A stretch of 64,000 bases of DNA from Moorena producens 3L (GTDB taxonomy: Bacteria; Cyanobacteriota; Cyanobacteriia; Cyanobacteriales; Coleofasciculaceae). A program made the translations under genes and the position numbers. The stretch covers positions 1 through 64,000 of the forward strand of contig NZ_GL890907.1 in assembly GCF_000211815.1 (NCBI RefSeq). Reading direction: 5' to 3'. Below the pieces are notes generated by a model, which saw only the letters and a program-made list of their open reading frames with translations, was not told where the DNA came from and ran no database searches. Of this stretch, positions 35,179 through 44,668 are shown piece by piece. Position 1 is the first letter of the stretch, and every line of letters begins with the position of its first letter.

Positions 35179-37263
35179 ATGCCACTACCACTACCTAACC
35201 TAGATGACCGTACTTATGCTGACCTTTTGGAAGAGGCTATTTCTCTAATACCGAAAGAGTATCCTGATTGGACTGACCACAATCCTACTGACCCTGGCAT
35301 CATCTTGATCGAGATGTTGGCTTGGTTGACGGAGATGGTGATTTACCGGACTAATCAGATTCCAGATGAAAACCAAAAAATGTTTCTGAAGCTGCTTAAT
35401 GGTTCCCAGTGGCAGCTGGAAGGGGATTTGGAGACAGCAGTGCAGCAAACCATTGTGGATTTGCGGCAACGCTACCGGGCAGTCAGTAGTGAGGACTTTG
35501 AACAACTGGTACTACAAGACTGGCAGGAAACACCAACCGCTAAGGCTCTTGGTCCTTTTGGGGTAGTCGCTAGGGCTAAATGCATTTCTCAGCAGAATCT
35601 GGCTTTGAGTGAACCAACTGCCAGAGAAGAACCAGCCCCAGGAAACATTAGCTTGCTGGTGGTTCCTCAAACGTTGGCTGATAACTACAGTTTGCTCTCC
35701 TTTGATGGCCAGGATGATTATCTGGAAATCCCTCACTCAGACCAACTCAATTTTGCTAACGATCACGATTTTGCTATTGAACTTTGGGTAAGACCTGAAA
35801 AAGTACAATCTAGAACCCAAGAAACCCATAATAGTATCCTAGAAAAAGGTAGTGGTTCTGGGGGTTTTCCTTATGGGATTAGATATGAAAACCAATCGGG
35901 TAAATTACAGGTAACTAGAAGTGATGGTACTAACTTTGCTACCATTAGTTCTACCAAAGCGATTAATGATGACAACTTTCATCACGTTGCTTTTGTAAAA
36001 GATAGTTCAACACTGTACTTATATCTTGATGGAGAATTAGAAGGCTTTACTGAAGATATCACTTCAGATAATACAATTAATAATTCATCCCTTTATCTTG
36101 GCTGTCGAGGTAACCAAAGCAATTATTTCCAAGGCATAATTACTCAATTGCGGATTTGGGAGGGAGTCCGCTTGCAGGCAGACATTAAACAGGAGATGAA
36201 TGACTTTCTTAAAGGTACAGAAAAGGGATTAGTTGGTTGCTGGGATTTGGGTGAAGGCTCTGGTAGCATTGCTAAGGATAAGACTGCTAACCAAAATCAT
36301 GGAACTATCCAAGGAGCCAGTTGGTATCAACCCAATATCACTGCTTCACTGTTGCAAGGCTTATGGTCTTTCTTGGATGAACGGCGGTTGCTGACTGTAC
36401 GCCATCACGTAGTTACCCCAGACTACCTACCCTTGCGAGTTTGGGCGCGACTCTATCTAGTGGCGGGGGGCAATGCCCAGCAGGTTCAAGACCAGGCAAA
36501 CCAGGAAGCACAAGCTTTCTTCCACCCAGTTAATTCCCAGTCTTATTGGGATGGTCAGGGTTGGCCTTTTGGTAGGAGTATTTACGTTTCGGAGCTATAT
36601 CAATTACTGGATCGCATCCCTGGAGTGGACTATGTCGAGGATGTCATGGTTCATACTCATGAGCTAACCACTACTGTTTTAACTCAGGCAAGCTCAAGAT
36701 CCCAGACTCAGATTACGGTTCAAGACACCACCGGTTTTAACCTAGGGGATACTATTCAACTAGACCCCAGCAGTAGTGATCAGGAATACTATACTATTAG
36801 TAGTATTGAGGAAGGACTAAAACAATTGACCTTGTCTTCAGGTTTAAATAAAGCTTATGGACTAGGTACCATGGTTTTCCGTCCCCTTAGTTTTGAGATT
36901 ACCGAAGTTATCTCCAACCTTGAGTTCAAGGTGAATCAAGTAACGGGATTGGCAGCGGGGGATACGGTTGGGATCATTCCTACTAATAGCAATCCAGAAA
37001 ATCGAGAAATTGACACTGTTGATTTTTCCAGCAATAAAATTACCCTCAAACAAGCTCTCAGCCAAGCTCCAACCACAGGTACAAAGGTGGTTCAGTTAGG
37101 AACCTGGCGGGAGGAACGCAGTAAACCGAAAGACACCTACCAGTTTATCGAAAAAGAGCTGATCAGAGTTAAGCTTAAAAACTATGAGTTAGTAGACTTT
37201 AACGTAAAGTTGAATTTAGTAATCATGGAATACATAGGGGAGCAATGGCAATTAACTAGCTAG
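35179..37263 (+). CDS. Baseplate J-type protein with inserted LamG domain (Afp12-like position)
   Basis: 694 residues. The N-terminus (PNLDDRTYADLLEEAISLIPKEYPDWTDHNPTDPGIILIEMLAWLTEMVIYRTNQIPDENQ) is classic baseplate J. A concanavalin-like LamG domain is inserted at roughly residues 175-370 (SFDGQDDYLEIPHSDQLNF, FAIELWVRPEK, FHHVAFVKDSSTLYLYLDGE, SSLYLGCRGNQ, TQLRIWEGVR). The J frame then resumes (RRLLTVRHHVVTPDYLPLRVWARLYL, SYWDGQGWPFGRSIYVSELYQLLDRIPGVDYVEDV). LamG modules bind glycans or proteins, so the insertion may decorate the baseplate rim. It contains another TTGFNLGDTIQLDP-type module like the preceding protein. Confidence 0.9.
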   Translation: MPLPLPNLDDRTYADLLEEAISLIPKEYPDWTDHNPTDPGIILIEMLAWLTEMVIYRTNQIPDENQKMFLKLLNGSQWQLEGDLETAVQQTIVDLRQRYRAVSSEDFEQLVLQDWQETPTAKALGPFGVVARAKCISQQNLALSEPTAREEPAPGNISLLVVPQTLADNYSLLSFDGQDDYLEIPHSDQLNFANDHDFAIELWVRPEKVQSRTQETHNSILEKGSGSGGFPYGIRYENQSGKLQVTRSDGTNFATISSTKAINDDNFHHVAFVKDSSTLYLYLDGELEGFTEDITSDNTINNSSLYLGCRGNQSNYFQGIITQLRIWEGVRLQADIKQEMNDFLKGTEKGLVGCWDLGEGSGSIAKDKTANQNHGTIQGASWYQPNITASLLQGLWSFLDERRLLTVRHHVVTPDYLPLRVWARLYLVAGGNAQQVQDQANQEAQAFFHPVNSQSYWDGQGWPFGRSIYVSELYQLLDRIPGVDYVEDVMVHTHELTTTVLTQASSRSQTQITVQDTTGFNLGDTIQLDPSSSDQEYYTISSIEEGLKQLTLSSGLNKAYGLGTMVFRPLSFEITEVISNLEFKVNQVTGLAAGDTVGIIPTNSNPENREIDTVDFSSNKITLKQALSQAPTTGTKVVQLGTWREERSKPKDTYQFIEKELIRVKLKNYELVDFNVKLNLVIMEYIGEQWQLTS

Positions 37264-37545
37264 TAAGGGAACAGGGAATCGGGAATCGGGAATCGGGAAT
37301 CGGGAATCGGGAGTAGGGAGTAGGGAACAGTGAGTGGAATCGTAGTAGGGTGGGCATTGCTCTCGGAAGCTCTTTGATCAGTTCCCGGATCAATTAAATG
37401 GGCAATGCCCACCGATGCCCTCAAGGAACTCCCAGGATGGAATAGGGAATCGGGAACAGGCAAGTGATCTCCCCATCTCCCCATCTCCCCATCTCCCCAT
37501 CTCCCCACTATTCCCTATTCCCTATTCCCTATTCCCTTTTTCAAC
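37264..37545. repeat. GGGAATC array, family B palindrome, CCCATCT array
   Basis: GGGAATC units (37268-37318), a family B element (about 37345-37414, ends GTGGGCATTGC and GCAATGCCCACC), then CCCCATCT and CCCTATT units (37467-37545). No gene. Confidence 0.85.
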
Positions 37546-37581
37546 AATTCGTGTGTTTAAAACCTAGATACAAACGCGCTT

Positions 37582-38235
37582 ATGTCCAACAACCCAAGTA
37601 GCTATCTAAACTATCTACCAGCTAACTTTCAGGAAGACCCTTTTGTTGGTCGGTTCCTGCTAGCGTTGGAGCGGGTAATGAGTGGCTTTTTACCCAGGGA
37701 TACTGATGATCCGAATCCTGAGCAGTTGGCTCTAGAAGAGTACATTGACCGTATCCCTACTTACTTCAATCCCTATAATCATCCTGATTTACCAGTAGAG
37801 TCAGAGATAGCACCAACTGAGTTTATACCTTGGCTGGCCAGTTGGGTGGCTTTAAGTTTGCGAGATGATTGGAGTGAGGAGACTAAACGCCGATTTATCA
37901 GCAATATTGTGCCTCTCTATCGCCAACGAGGGACTAAGGCGGGAGTGAAGCAAATGCTAGAACTTTACACTCAAGAAGAGGTCAAAATCTACGAATTTGA
38001 ACAACCTGCTCATTACTTCCAGGTGACAATCACCTTGAACGAGCGAGACCCTAAACTGCTGCAACGTCAGGAAGAGATTGCTAAGGCAATTGTGAATCAG
38101 GAGAAACCAGCTCACACCTTTTATGCTTTGCGGGTGTTAATACCCGGTATGCAAATTATTAATCAGCCCACTGAAAGTAAACCAGGCATCATCGTTGGGG
38201 AGACTACACTATTGGGCACCACAACGATATCGTAA
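37582..38235 (+). CDS. Tail protein I / baseplate wedge small subunit
   Basis: 217 residues of the phage tail protein I (P2 gpI) family in its eCIS form: SSYLNYLPANFQEDPFVGRFLLALERVM, YIDRIPTYFNPYNHPDLP, EFIPWLASWVALSLRDDWSEETKRRFISNIVPLYRQRGTKAGVKQMLELYT, and LLQRQEEIAKAIVNQEKPAHTFYALRVL. It pairs with the J proteins in the baseplate wedge and usually anchors the tail fibres; the fibre gene starts 16 bp downstream. Confidence 0.93.
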   Translation: MSNNPSSYLNYLPANFQEDPFVGRFLLALERVMSGFLPRDTDDPNPEQLALEEYIDRIPTYFNPYNHPDLPVESEIAPTEFIPWLASWVALSLRDDWSEETKRRFISNIVPLYRQRGTKAGVKQMLELYTQEEVKIYEFEQPAHYFQVTITLNERDPKLLQRQEEIAKAIVNQEKPAHTFYALRVLIPGMQIINQPTESKPGIIVGETTLLGTTTIS

Positions 38236-38251
38236 CTAAGGGAGAATTAAA

Positions 38252-40816
38252 ATGGCAGATTATACTCAGTATCCTTACATTGACAAGCGAGTACGCTACT
38301 TCGATGGTGAGTTTTTAAAAGACCAGGATTTTATTGATGAACAAAAATATCATATTGACCGACAGCGCCGCCTAGACCAATTCCTCCGGGTTTCGGGCAT
38401 TTGTGATGGTTTGACTCTTGAGACTGCTACTAATCAGGTGATTGTCAAACCTGGTACGGCTCTTGACAGTCAAGGCCGACAGATTATTCTGAGTACAAAC
38501 TCTCCGCCAATTGATCTCAGTGCCCACAAAAATCAGGAAGTTTACTTAGTTATTTCCTATCAAGAAGAACAATCGGATCAGACAACTGATGGAGGTTTGG
38601 GTAGCAGTGGTGCCAGGCGCTGGCACGAAAAGCCCAATATCCAAGTTGCTACCCTGGGAAATGTGCCTGAGGACTCGATTGTTCTGACAAAGCTGGCAAT
38701 TGATGGCAGCGGTAATGTGACTCCTGATCTCAGTGTACGCGAGTATTCTGGAGTGCGTTTGCCTAGTGGTAATTTGGATAGTGGTGCAATCACTGGACCG
38801 ACCCTGCGTTCTGGTGGTAATAGTGCCAGTAGTTTGGTTGTTATTGATGGGGATTTGAGTGTCACTGGTGATACCACAGTAAATGGAAGTTTAAGCTTCA
38901 GCAGCAACACCTCTGGTGAGCGACCTCTGCTGATGGAAGCTCCCAACAGCAACAATCATCGCGGTGACGGTACTCAAGGGGCAACCGGCTTAGTCTATCG
39001 AGTCCAATCCAATCCCAATAACGGTGACCCGATCTTCCAAGTGAGAAGCGAAGGGGAATCAGTTCGTTTCTTTGTAGAGCATGATGGATGGACTGGCAGT
39101 GCAGACAATTCTGCATGGTTTGGAGGTACTGAAGATAACTACTTCGCAGGCAAGGTTGGTATCGGCACAACAGATCCAGGTTCATCAAAATTAAAAGTAC
39201 AAGGGAATTTAACTGTCACTGGCAGCTTTAGTGCTAGCAGCAACACCTCTGGTGAGCGTACTCTGCTGATGGAAGCTCCCAACAGCAATAATCATCGCGG
39301 TGACGGTACTCAAGGGGCAACCGGCTTAGTCTATCGAGTCCAATCCAATCCCAATGCTGGTGAGCCTATCTTCCAAGTCAGAAGCGAAGGGGAAGCAGTT
39401 CGTTTATTTGTAGAGCATGATGGATGGACTGGCAGTGCAGACAATTCTGCATGGTTTGGAGGTACTAGAGATAACTACTTCGCAGGTAGCCTTGGTATCG
39501 GCACAACAGATCCAGGTTCATCGAAATTAAAAGTACAAGGGAAGTTGACGGTTAGCGCAGGCGAGATTCAACTCGATGGTGCTCAACAAATTGTCTTTAC
39601 AAATAGTGACACTACCAACAACCTAAAATTGCAACTTTGGGATGGATACGGACTGGGTATCAATAGTCAGACTTTATTTTATGCTGCCAATGGCAACCAC
39701 TCCTGGAGAGATACTAATGGCACTAATGAGAGAATGGTGTTAACCACAGCAGCCAATGGTGGTTTGACTGTCAAAGGTACAGGCAACTCTTCCTTTGCAG
39801 GTAGCCTTGGTATCGGGATAACTGGACCGAGCAAGAAGCTTCATGTGGAAAGCGGTGAATTGAGAGTTAGAGCCAGCCATAACAACGCAGATGCTGATAT
39901 CGGGGCATTCTACGCCCAAAATCTCACCCAAGGGATTGGAATTGGCTACAATCGGATCGAAGCGATTGGAAGTAATACTGATCAGGATATTAACCTTATA
40001 CCAAAAGGTAATGGAGAACTAATTGTAGATGGAATTGTTAGGGCAAAGGATGCCTTCAGACCTTCAACAAATGATTGGGAAATAGCCAGAAATGGTGAGA
40101 ATCTAGAAATCAGGGAACCGGAGGAAAGTAATAAAGTTTGGGCAAGATTTACAGATGATGAGAGCTTTCATTTGATTGGCACACCTAATCTGTTGGTAGA
40201 TGGTGAGATTCGTGCAGGTAATTCAGATATTTACTTTACAAAAACTAATCATAACCACACTGGAATAGGAAATGCTGATGGTTATGCTGCTATTGAGAAT
40301 GCCGCCAACCACGATGCTCTGATGATTCTGGGAAGGAGTGGTACATCAGTGGGAAGGCAAGTTAAGCTCTGGGATTATTTAAAAGTCCACGGCAGTGTCT
40401 CAATTACAAACAGTTTATATGTTGGGTCTTTACCTTATCGTGATGATCGCAATGTGCAGTGGGATGACAGTACTAAACAAATATGTTACGACAATTCTTC
40501 CGCTAGATCGAAGGAAAATATCATTTCTCTGGAAGACGATTTTTCTAAAATTTTGACAGTAGAACCCAAGACTTATACACGACCTAACCATCCCAATCGT
40601 TGGGAAATTGGATACATTGCTGAAGAGCTTCACGAGATTGGTCTTAACAAACTTGTTTACTACGACCAACAGGGGTTACCTGAAGCAATTAATTACCGAA
40701 AAATCAGTATGTACTTAGTTGAAGTTATCAAAGATATGGCTCACAAGAGCAGCAACTATGAACAACGGATCAATCAATTGGAACTTCAACTAAATCAACT
40801 AGTGTCAGATGACTAA
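38252..40816 (+). CDS. Tail fibre protein with S74 intramolecular chaperone domain
   Basis: 854 residues. The first 170 residues (YFDGEFLKDQDFIDEQKYHIDRQRRL, VSGICDGLTLE) form the conserved baseplate-attachment part. The middle is beta-rich and contains a direct duplication of about 110 residues (SNTSGERPLLMEAPNSNNH to GIGTTDPGSSKLKVQG) followed by a third partial unit. The C-terminus (SSARSKENIISLEDDFSKIL, WEIGYIAEELHEIGL) is a Peptidase_S74 domain, which trimerises fibres and then cleaves itself off; S and K of SARSK fit the catalytic pair. A coiled coil ends the protein. It decides what the particle binds. Confidence 0.92.
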   Translation: MADYTQYPYIDKRVRYFDGEFLKDQDFIDEQKYHIDRQRRLDQFLRVSGICDGLTLETATNQVIVKPGTALDSQGRQIILSTNSPPIDLSAHKNQEVYLVISYQEEQSDQTTDGGLGSSGARRWHEKPNIQVATLGNVPEDSIVLTKLAIDGSGNVTPDLSVREYSGVRLPSGNLDSGAITGPTLRSGGNSASSLVVIDGDLSVTGDTTVNGSLSFSSNTSGERPLLMEAPNSNNHRGDGTQGATGLVYRVQSNPNNGDPIFQVRSEGESVRFFVEHDGWTGSADNSAWFGGTEDNYFAGKVGIGTTDPGSSKLKVQGNLTVTGSFSASSNTSGERTLLMEAPNSNNHRGDGTQGATGLVYRVQSNPNAGEPIFQVRSEGEAVRLFVEHDGWTGSADNSAWFGGTRDNYFAGSLGIGTTDPGSSKLKVQGKLTVSAGEIQLDGAQQIVFTNSDTTNNLKLQLWDGYGLGINSQTLFYAANGNHSWRDTNGTNERMVLTTAANGGLTVKGTGNSSFAGSLGIGITGPSKKLHVESGELRVRASHNNADADIGAFYAQNLTQGIGIGYNRIEAIGSNTDQDINLIPKGNGELIVDGIVRAKDAFRPSTNDWEIARNGENLEIREPEESNKVWARFTDDESFHLIGTPNLLVDGEIRAGNSDIYFTKTNHNHTGIGNADGYAAIENAANHDALMILGRSGTSVGRQVKLWDYLKVHGSVSITNSLYVGSLPYRDDRNVQWDDSTKQICYDNSSARSKENIISLEDDFSKILTVEPKTYTRPNHPNRWEIGYIAEELHEIGLNKLVYYDQQGLPEAINYRKISMYLVEVIKDMAHKSSNYEQRINQLELQLNQLVSDD

Positions 40817-40880
40817 GTTGAGCAAGATTGGGAGGTAGGGTAAAATGATGGGATTGAAAGCCCAACCAAACAACAACAAT

Positions 40881-40950
40881 CGTAGGGTGGGCATTGCTGA
40901 TAAAGATCATTATTGAACACCGATCAATGAAATGGGCAATGCCCACCAAT
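40881..40950. repeat. Family B palindromic element
   Basis: GTAGGGTGGGCATTGCTGAT at the left and ATGGGCAATGCCCACCAAT at the right form an inverted repeat around about 35 bp. It lies between the fibre gene and the small coiled-coil gene. Confidence 0.8.
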
Positions 40951-41031
40951 GCCCAACCAACCCAATATCCATAGTTTATTGACCACGATTTTTACCTAGA
41001 AATACCTTTTACTTACTGATTAAACTAAACC

Positions 41032-41253
41032 ATGAAAGAAAAACTCGAACAACGCTTACAATCCCTAAAATCTGAATATGAAGCTGGTCAAAAAATGCTA
41101 GCCGAACTAGAAGCGAAACAAGCTAACCTCCGAGAAACTTTACTCCGGATCAGTGGCGCAATTCAGGTACTCGAAGAAACCTTAGGGGAACCGACTGATA
41201 CAGCGGAAAACAACACTAAGCCATCGGAGGTAGTTGGTGCTCAAGTAGAGTAG
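41032..41253 (+). CDS. Small coiled-coil protein at the end of the eCIS locus
   Basis: 73 residues, almost entirely one heptad-patterned helix (KLEQRLQSLKSEYEAGQKML, ELEAKQANLRETLLRISGAI) with an acidic polar tail. Similar short coiled coils often follow eCIS fibre genes; the role is unknown to me. The same strand and position suggest membership of the locus, though a repeat element separates it from the fibre gene. Confidence 0.7.
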   Translation: MKEKLEQRLQSLKSEYEAGQKMLAELEAKQANLRETLLRISGAIQVLEETLGEPTDTAENNTKPSEVVGAQVE

Positions 41254-41945
41254 GGAGTAGGGAATCGGGAATCGGGAGTCGGGAATCGGGAGTCGGGAGT
41301 CGGGAGATATATTGTAGGGTGGGCATTGCTGATAAAGATCATGATTCAACGCCGAACAATTAAATGGGCAATGCCCACCAATACCCAATTAGAATCGGGA
41401 ATCGGGAATCGGGAATCGAATCGTAGGGTGGGCATTGCTGATAAAGATCATGATTGAACCCCGAACAATTAAATGGGCAATGCCCACCAATACCCAATCA
41501 TAATCGGGAATCGGGAATCGGCAATCGAATCGTAGGGTGTGCATTGTTAATTACAATCATGATTGAACCCCGAACAATTAAATAGGCAATGCCCACCAAT
41601 ATCCAATCATAATCGGGAATCGGCAATCGAATCGTAGGGTGGGCATTGTTAATTACAATCATGATTGAACCCCGAACAATTAAATAGGCAATGGCCACCA
41701 ATATCCAAAAATCCATGGGTACTCTGGTTGGTGGGCATTGCCCAGATGAATTCCGGCAGCATAGGGGGTTGGAAACAGGCTTTTCCCACCCTACAAAATG
41801 ATCATGATTTAACGGCGAACAATTAAATAGGCAATGGCCACCAATACCAAAAATCCATGGGTGCTCTGGTTGGTGGGCATTGCCCAGGTGAATTCCGGCA
41901 GCATTTGGGGTGGGAAACCAGCAATGCCCACCCTACAGAATGCTA
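41254..41945. repeat. Cluster of family B palindromic elements and GGGAATC heptamers
   Basis: Complete elements lie at about 41314-41379, 41423-41488, 41532-41598 and 41634-41700; two longer blocks that combine the same ends with GGTTGGTGGGCATTGCCCAG and GGAAACCAGCAATGCCCACC follow up to 41935. GGGAATC/GGCAATC heptamers separate them. The 690-bp stretch holds no gene. Confidence 0.85.
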
Positions 41946-42064
41946 CAAAATGCGTACGCACTAAGGAAATGGCCACGCTACGGGAACGAGGTTTATGTTA
42001 AGCTGTTCGGTGTAGCGTGGGTCCAAGGCTCACGGCTGACAGCTGACCCCTGAATGCTTAGGTT

Positions 42065-42328
42065 ATGGAAACGACAAAATTGTTGAGTCAAGGTCAAGTT
42101 ATTATTCCTAAGTCTCTGCGAGATGCTCATGACTGGGAAACAGGTCTTGAGTTAATCGCAATTGATACGGGAGATGGGATTCTTTTAAAACCGAAAAACC
42201 CTTTTCCAGAAACACTATTAAATCAAGTGGCTGGTTGTTTAAAGTATGACGGCACTCCTAAAAGTCTTGAGGATATGGATGAGGCGATTCGGCAAGGGAT
42301 AGAGGAGTTATGGCATGATCGCTGTTGA
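42065..42328 (+). CDS. AbrB/MazE-type antitoxin
   Basis: 87 residues. METTKLLSQGQVIIPKSLRDAHDWETGLELIAIDTGDGILLKP is the SpoVT-AbrB swapped-hairpin DNA-binding domain; the acidic C-terminal tail (DMDEAIRQGIEELW) would wrap the toxin. It overlaps the PIN-domain gene by 14 bp. The pair very probably autoregulates. About 95 bp of upstream sequence and the first 166 bp of the gene are duplicated at 45357-45638. Confidence 0.88.
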   Translation: METTKLLSQGQVIIPKSLRDAHDWETGLELIAIDTGDGILLKPKNPFPETLLNQVAGCLKYDGTPKSLEDMDEAIRQGIEELWHDRC

Positions 42329-42704
42329 TACGAATGTAGTTGTTCGGCTATTGACTCAGGATGATCAGTTACAGTTCAACAAGAGTGTAGAGATTTTCAG
42401 GAAGCAAGAGGTTTTTATTGCAGATACGGTAATTCTAGAAACGGAATGGGTTTTGCGTTTTGCTTATAAGTTCAAACCCGCCGCTATCTGTCAAGGGTTG
42501 AGAAATCTTTTTGGTTTACCCAATGTTCATCTTAGCAACCCTAGCTTGATGGCTCAAGTTATTCAATGGCATGAAAATGGTTTAGATTTTGCTGATGCCT
42601 TTCATTTAGCCCTGAGTCAGCATTGTTCAGAGTTTTACACCTTTGATCAGAAATTTGCTAAAAAAGCTCAAGGGTTAACCCAATGTCGGGTAGATAAGCT
42701 CTAA
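42315..42704 (+). CDS. VapC-type PIN-domain toxin
   Basis: 129 residues. PIN-domain acids are all visible: MIAVDTNVVVRLLTQDD (first Asp), VILETEWVLRFAY (Glu), DFADAFHLALSQ (Asp pair) and FYTFDQKFAKKA (last Asp). VapC proteins are Mg-dependent ribonucleases that cut tRNA or rRNA. Overlap with the AbrB-type gene shows a two-gene operon. Confidence 0.92.
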   Translation: MIAVDTNVVVRLLTQDDQLQFNKSVEIFRKQEVFIADTVILETEWVLRFAYKFKPAAICQGLRNLFGLPNVHLSNPSLMAQVIQWHENGLDFADAFHLALSQHCSEFYTFDQKFAKKAQGLTQCRVDKL

Positions 42705-42741
42705 AGAATGCGCGAATGCGCGAATTTAGTCGGGAGAATCT

Positions 42742-42945
42742 TTGGGTGGGCATTGCTGTTGAAAGAACAAAATTGTTCAGGGATCAATTAAATGAGCAAT
42801 GCCCACCAATCCCCAAGCAGGGGTCAAGTATAATCGGGAATCGGCAATCGGGAATCGGCAATCGGGAATCGAATTTTTGGGTGGGCATTGCGCCGTTCAA
42901 TCATGATTTAACGGCGATCAATTAAATGGGCAATGCCCACCAATG
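42742..42945. repeat. Two family B elements with GGGAATC/GGCAATC heptamers
   Basis: Elements at about 42742-42807 and 42877-42940, with four heptamers between them. Family A and GACCGCT motifs are absent here. Confidence 0.8.
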
Positions 42946-43022
42946 CCCACTTTTGGAGCATCGCACTAATCCGACCCCATGCAGTTAAAGTGCCTGATAG
43001 CTGATAGCTGACGGCTGAATAC

Positions 43023-43256
43023 TTACGTTTCAAGAGTGTAGTTTTCTTCAACACAAAGCTGGTGCAATTGAGCGAAAGCCTCGGCTATTGAGGGCTTTTG
43101 ACACTGCTGACGCCAAGCCAAGAACTCTTGAAAAGTCTGAGCCTCTACCACCACCGCCACCAGTTGATTGTGGTCGTAAATCAACTGAGGCTCAGTAGCT
43201 GTAGCAGTTATCAGTTCAGATAACTTTTGCTGTGCCTCTTCAATTCTCCAAACCAT
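43023..43256 (-). CDS. Phd/YefM-like antitoxin, apparently without partner
   Basis: 77 residues. WRIEEAQQKLSELITATATEPQLIYDHNQLVAVVVEAQTFQEFL is the Phd/YefM fold, with a C-terminal helix for toxin binding. Downstream on its own strand (below 43023) there are only heptamers and repeats, so the toxin gene is missing or lost. Start ATG at 43256. Confidence 0.75.
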   Translation of the reverse strand: MVWRIEEAQQKLSELITATATEPQLIYDHNQLVAVVVEAQTFQEFLAWRQQCQKPSIAEAFAQLHQLCVEENYTLET

Positions 43257-43492
43257 CAGCTTACCTCACTGCTTTATGCTTTGCGTCCGGGATTGCCTTC
43301 CAAGCTAATTTATTTAGCTACACCTACTCTAGTATAGGGATACTTTGGAAGGATTGGGGGTTGGAAGCCGGCAATGCCCACCCGACAAAAGCTACAAAAT
43401 GCGATCGCGTAGCGGCTCTTTTGGAGCATCGCACTAGGGATTTAGCTAGACTATAGCCATGAACCATAGCCCTATAGCTAAAAACCCGAAAA

Positions 43493-43789
43493 ATGTCTGA
43501 AGGATACGACTTAGCGGAAGCTCACGTACGCTTTGCTGAAATTGTCCATGATGCCGAACAGGGTAAGCCGGTACAGATTACGCGCCTGGGTAAACCTGTA
43601 GTGATTGTGTTATCACTCCGGGAGTATCAACGCTTGGCATCAGAGAATTTATCAGAGAATTTAGGATTTGGGCCAGCTTTGGGCGAATTTCGTCAGAAGT
43701 ATCAAATACAGGCTTTAGATATCAATCCTGATCAAGTGTTCAACCAGGTTCGGGTAGGCTCTTGTGGAAACAATCAAACTACAGAGTGA
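43493..43789 (+). CDS. Phd/YefM-family antitoxin
   Basis: 98 residues. DLAEAHVRFAEIVHDAEQGKPVQITRLGKPVVIVLSLREYQRL is typical of Phd/YefM repressors. An SEN-L-SEN-L mini repeat follows. The C-terminal 20 residues overlap the next gene by 26 bp, where a PIN or RelE-type toxin would be expected, but the partner does not look like either. Confidence 0.82.
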   Translation: MSEGYDLAEAHVRFAEIVHDAEQGKPVQITRLGKPVVIVLSLREYQRLASENLSENLGFGPALGEFRQKYQIQALDINPDQVFNQVRVGSCGNNQTTE

Positions 43790-44141
43790 CTGGGATTCAC
43801 TTGCCTTGATAGAGTTATTCTGCACTGAACCTCAAACTGTTCGAGCTCAGGATGGTTATTGGTGCTACGAAGTAACCGATACCTCAGATACCACTCTCAA
43901 GTTTGGGGTTAATACCATTACTGAATCTATACAAATAGAGCTAAAGCTTGCCGGAGAGTCCAAAGCAATCCTGAGCTTTGAATTAATAGAATCCATCGAA
44001 ATTATAGACTATCATCAAGGAAAATTTTCCTTTATAGTCCCCCGCGATAATCAAGCAATAAAGACCGTAATCAACATTGAACTACGTCCTAAAATCCAGG
44101 TTCACTGTTCTACCCTAAGTCTATCACCTCAGAAAAATTAG
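43764..44141 (+). CDS. Hypothetical protein coupled to a Phd-type antitoxin
   Basis: 125 residues from GTG 43764, inside the end of the antitoxin gene. The product is mostly beta-strand (GYWCYEVTDTSDTTLKFGVN, SIQIELKLAGESKAILSFEL, FSFIVPRDNQAIKTVINIEL). I do not recognise it. It resembles small immunity-type proteins more than a toxin. Position in the operon suggests a functional link with the antitoxin. Confidence 0.6.
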   Translation: METIKLQSDWDSLALIELFCTEPQTVRAQDGYWCYEVTDTSDTTLKFGVNTITESIQIELKLAGESKAILSFELIESIEIIDYHQGKFSFIVPRDNQAIKTVINIELRPKIQVHCSTLSLSPQKN

Positions 44142-44620
44142 GAATTTAGAATTTAGAATTTAGAATTTAGAATTTAGAATTTAGAATTGTAGGGTGGGCA
44201 TTGCTTAGAAAGATCAAAATTGAACGGCGAACCATGAAATGAGCAATGCCCACCAATACCAAAAATAATGTAGAATGAAGAATTGAGAATTAAGAATTGA
44301 GTCGCGATAATTGTAGGGTGGGCATTGCTTAGAAAGAACAAAATTGAACGCCGAACCATGAAATGGGCAATGCCCACCAATACCCAAAATAATGTAGAAT
44401 GAAGAATTGAGAATTGAGAGAATTGTAGGGTGGGCATTGCTGATAAAGATCAAAATTGAACCCCGATCAATGAAATGGGGAATGCCCACCAATACCCAAT
44501 AATCTTTTCCCACCCGACAAAATGCGATCGCTATCAACCATTGGTGGGCATTGCTCAGGTGAATTCCGGCAGAATTTGGGGTTGGAAACCAGCAATGCCC
44601 ACCCTACCAAATGTGTAATC
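44142..44620. repeat. Family B elements separated by AATTTAG and AATTGAG heptamers
   Basis: Elements lie at about 44189-44254, 44313-44378 and 44425-44490, followed by the GGTGGGCATTGCTCAG/AGCAATGCCCACCC variant (about 44541-44607). AATTTAG (44144-44186) and AGAATTA/GAATTGA units separate them. No gene. Confidence 0.85.
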
Positions 44621-44668
44621 TTGCTTCTTGTGTAGGATCAAGATAACAACAGAGTTCTCAGAGCGATC

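Noticed and set aside
38578..39188. Minus-strand frames within the fibre gene
   Set aside because: Shadow frames of a strongly supported + strand gene; no codon-usage or start-site support.
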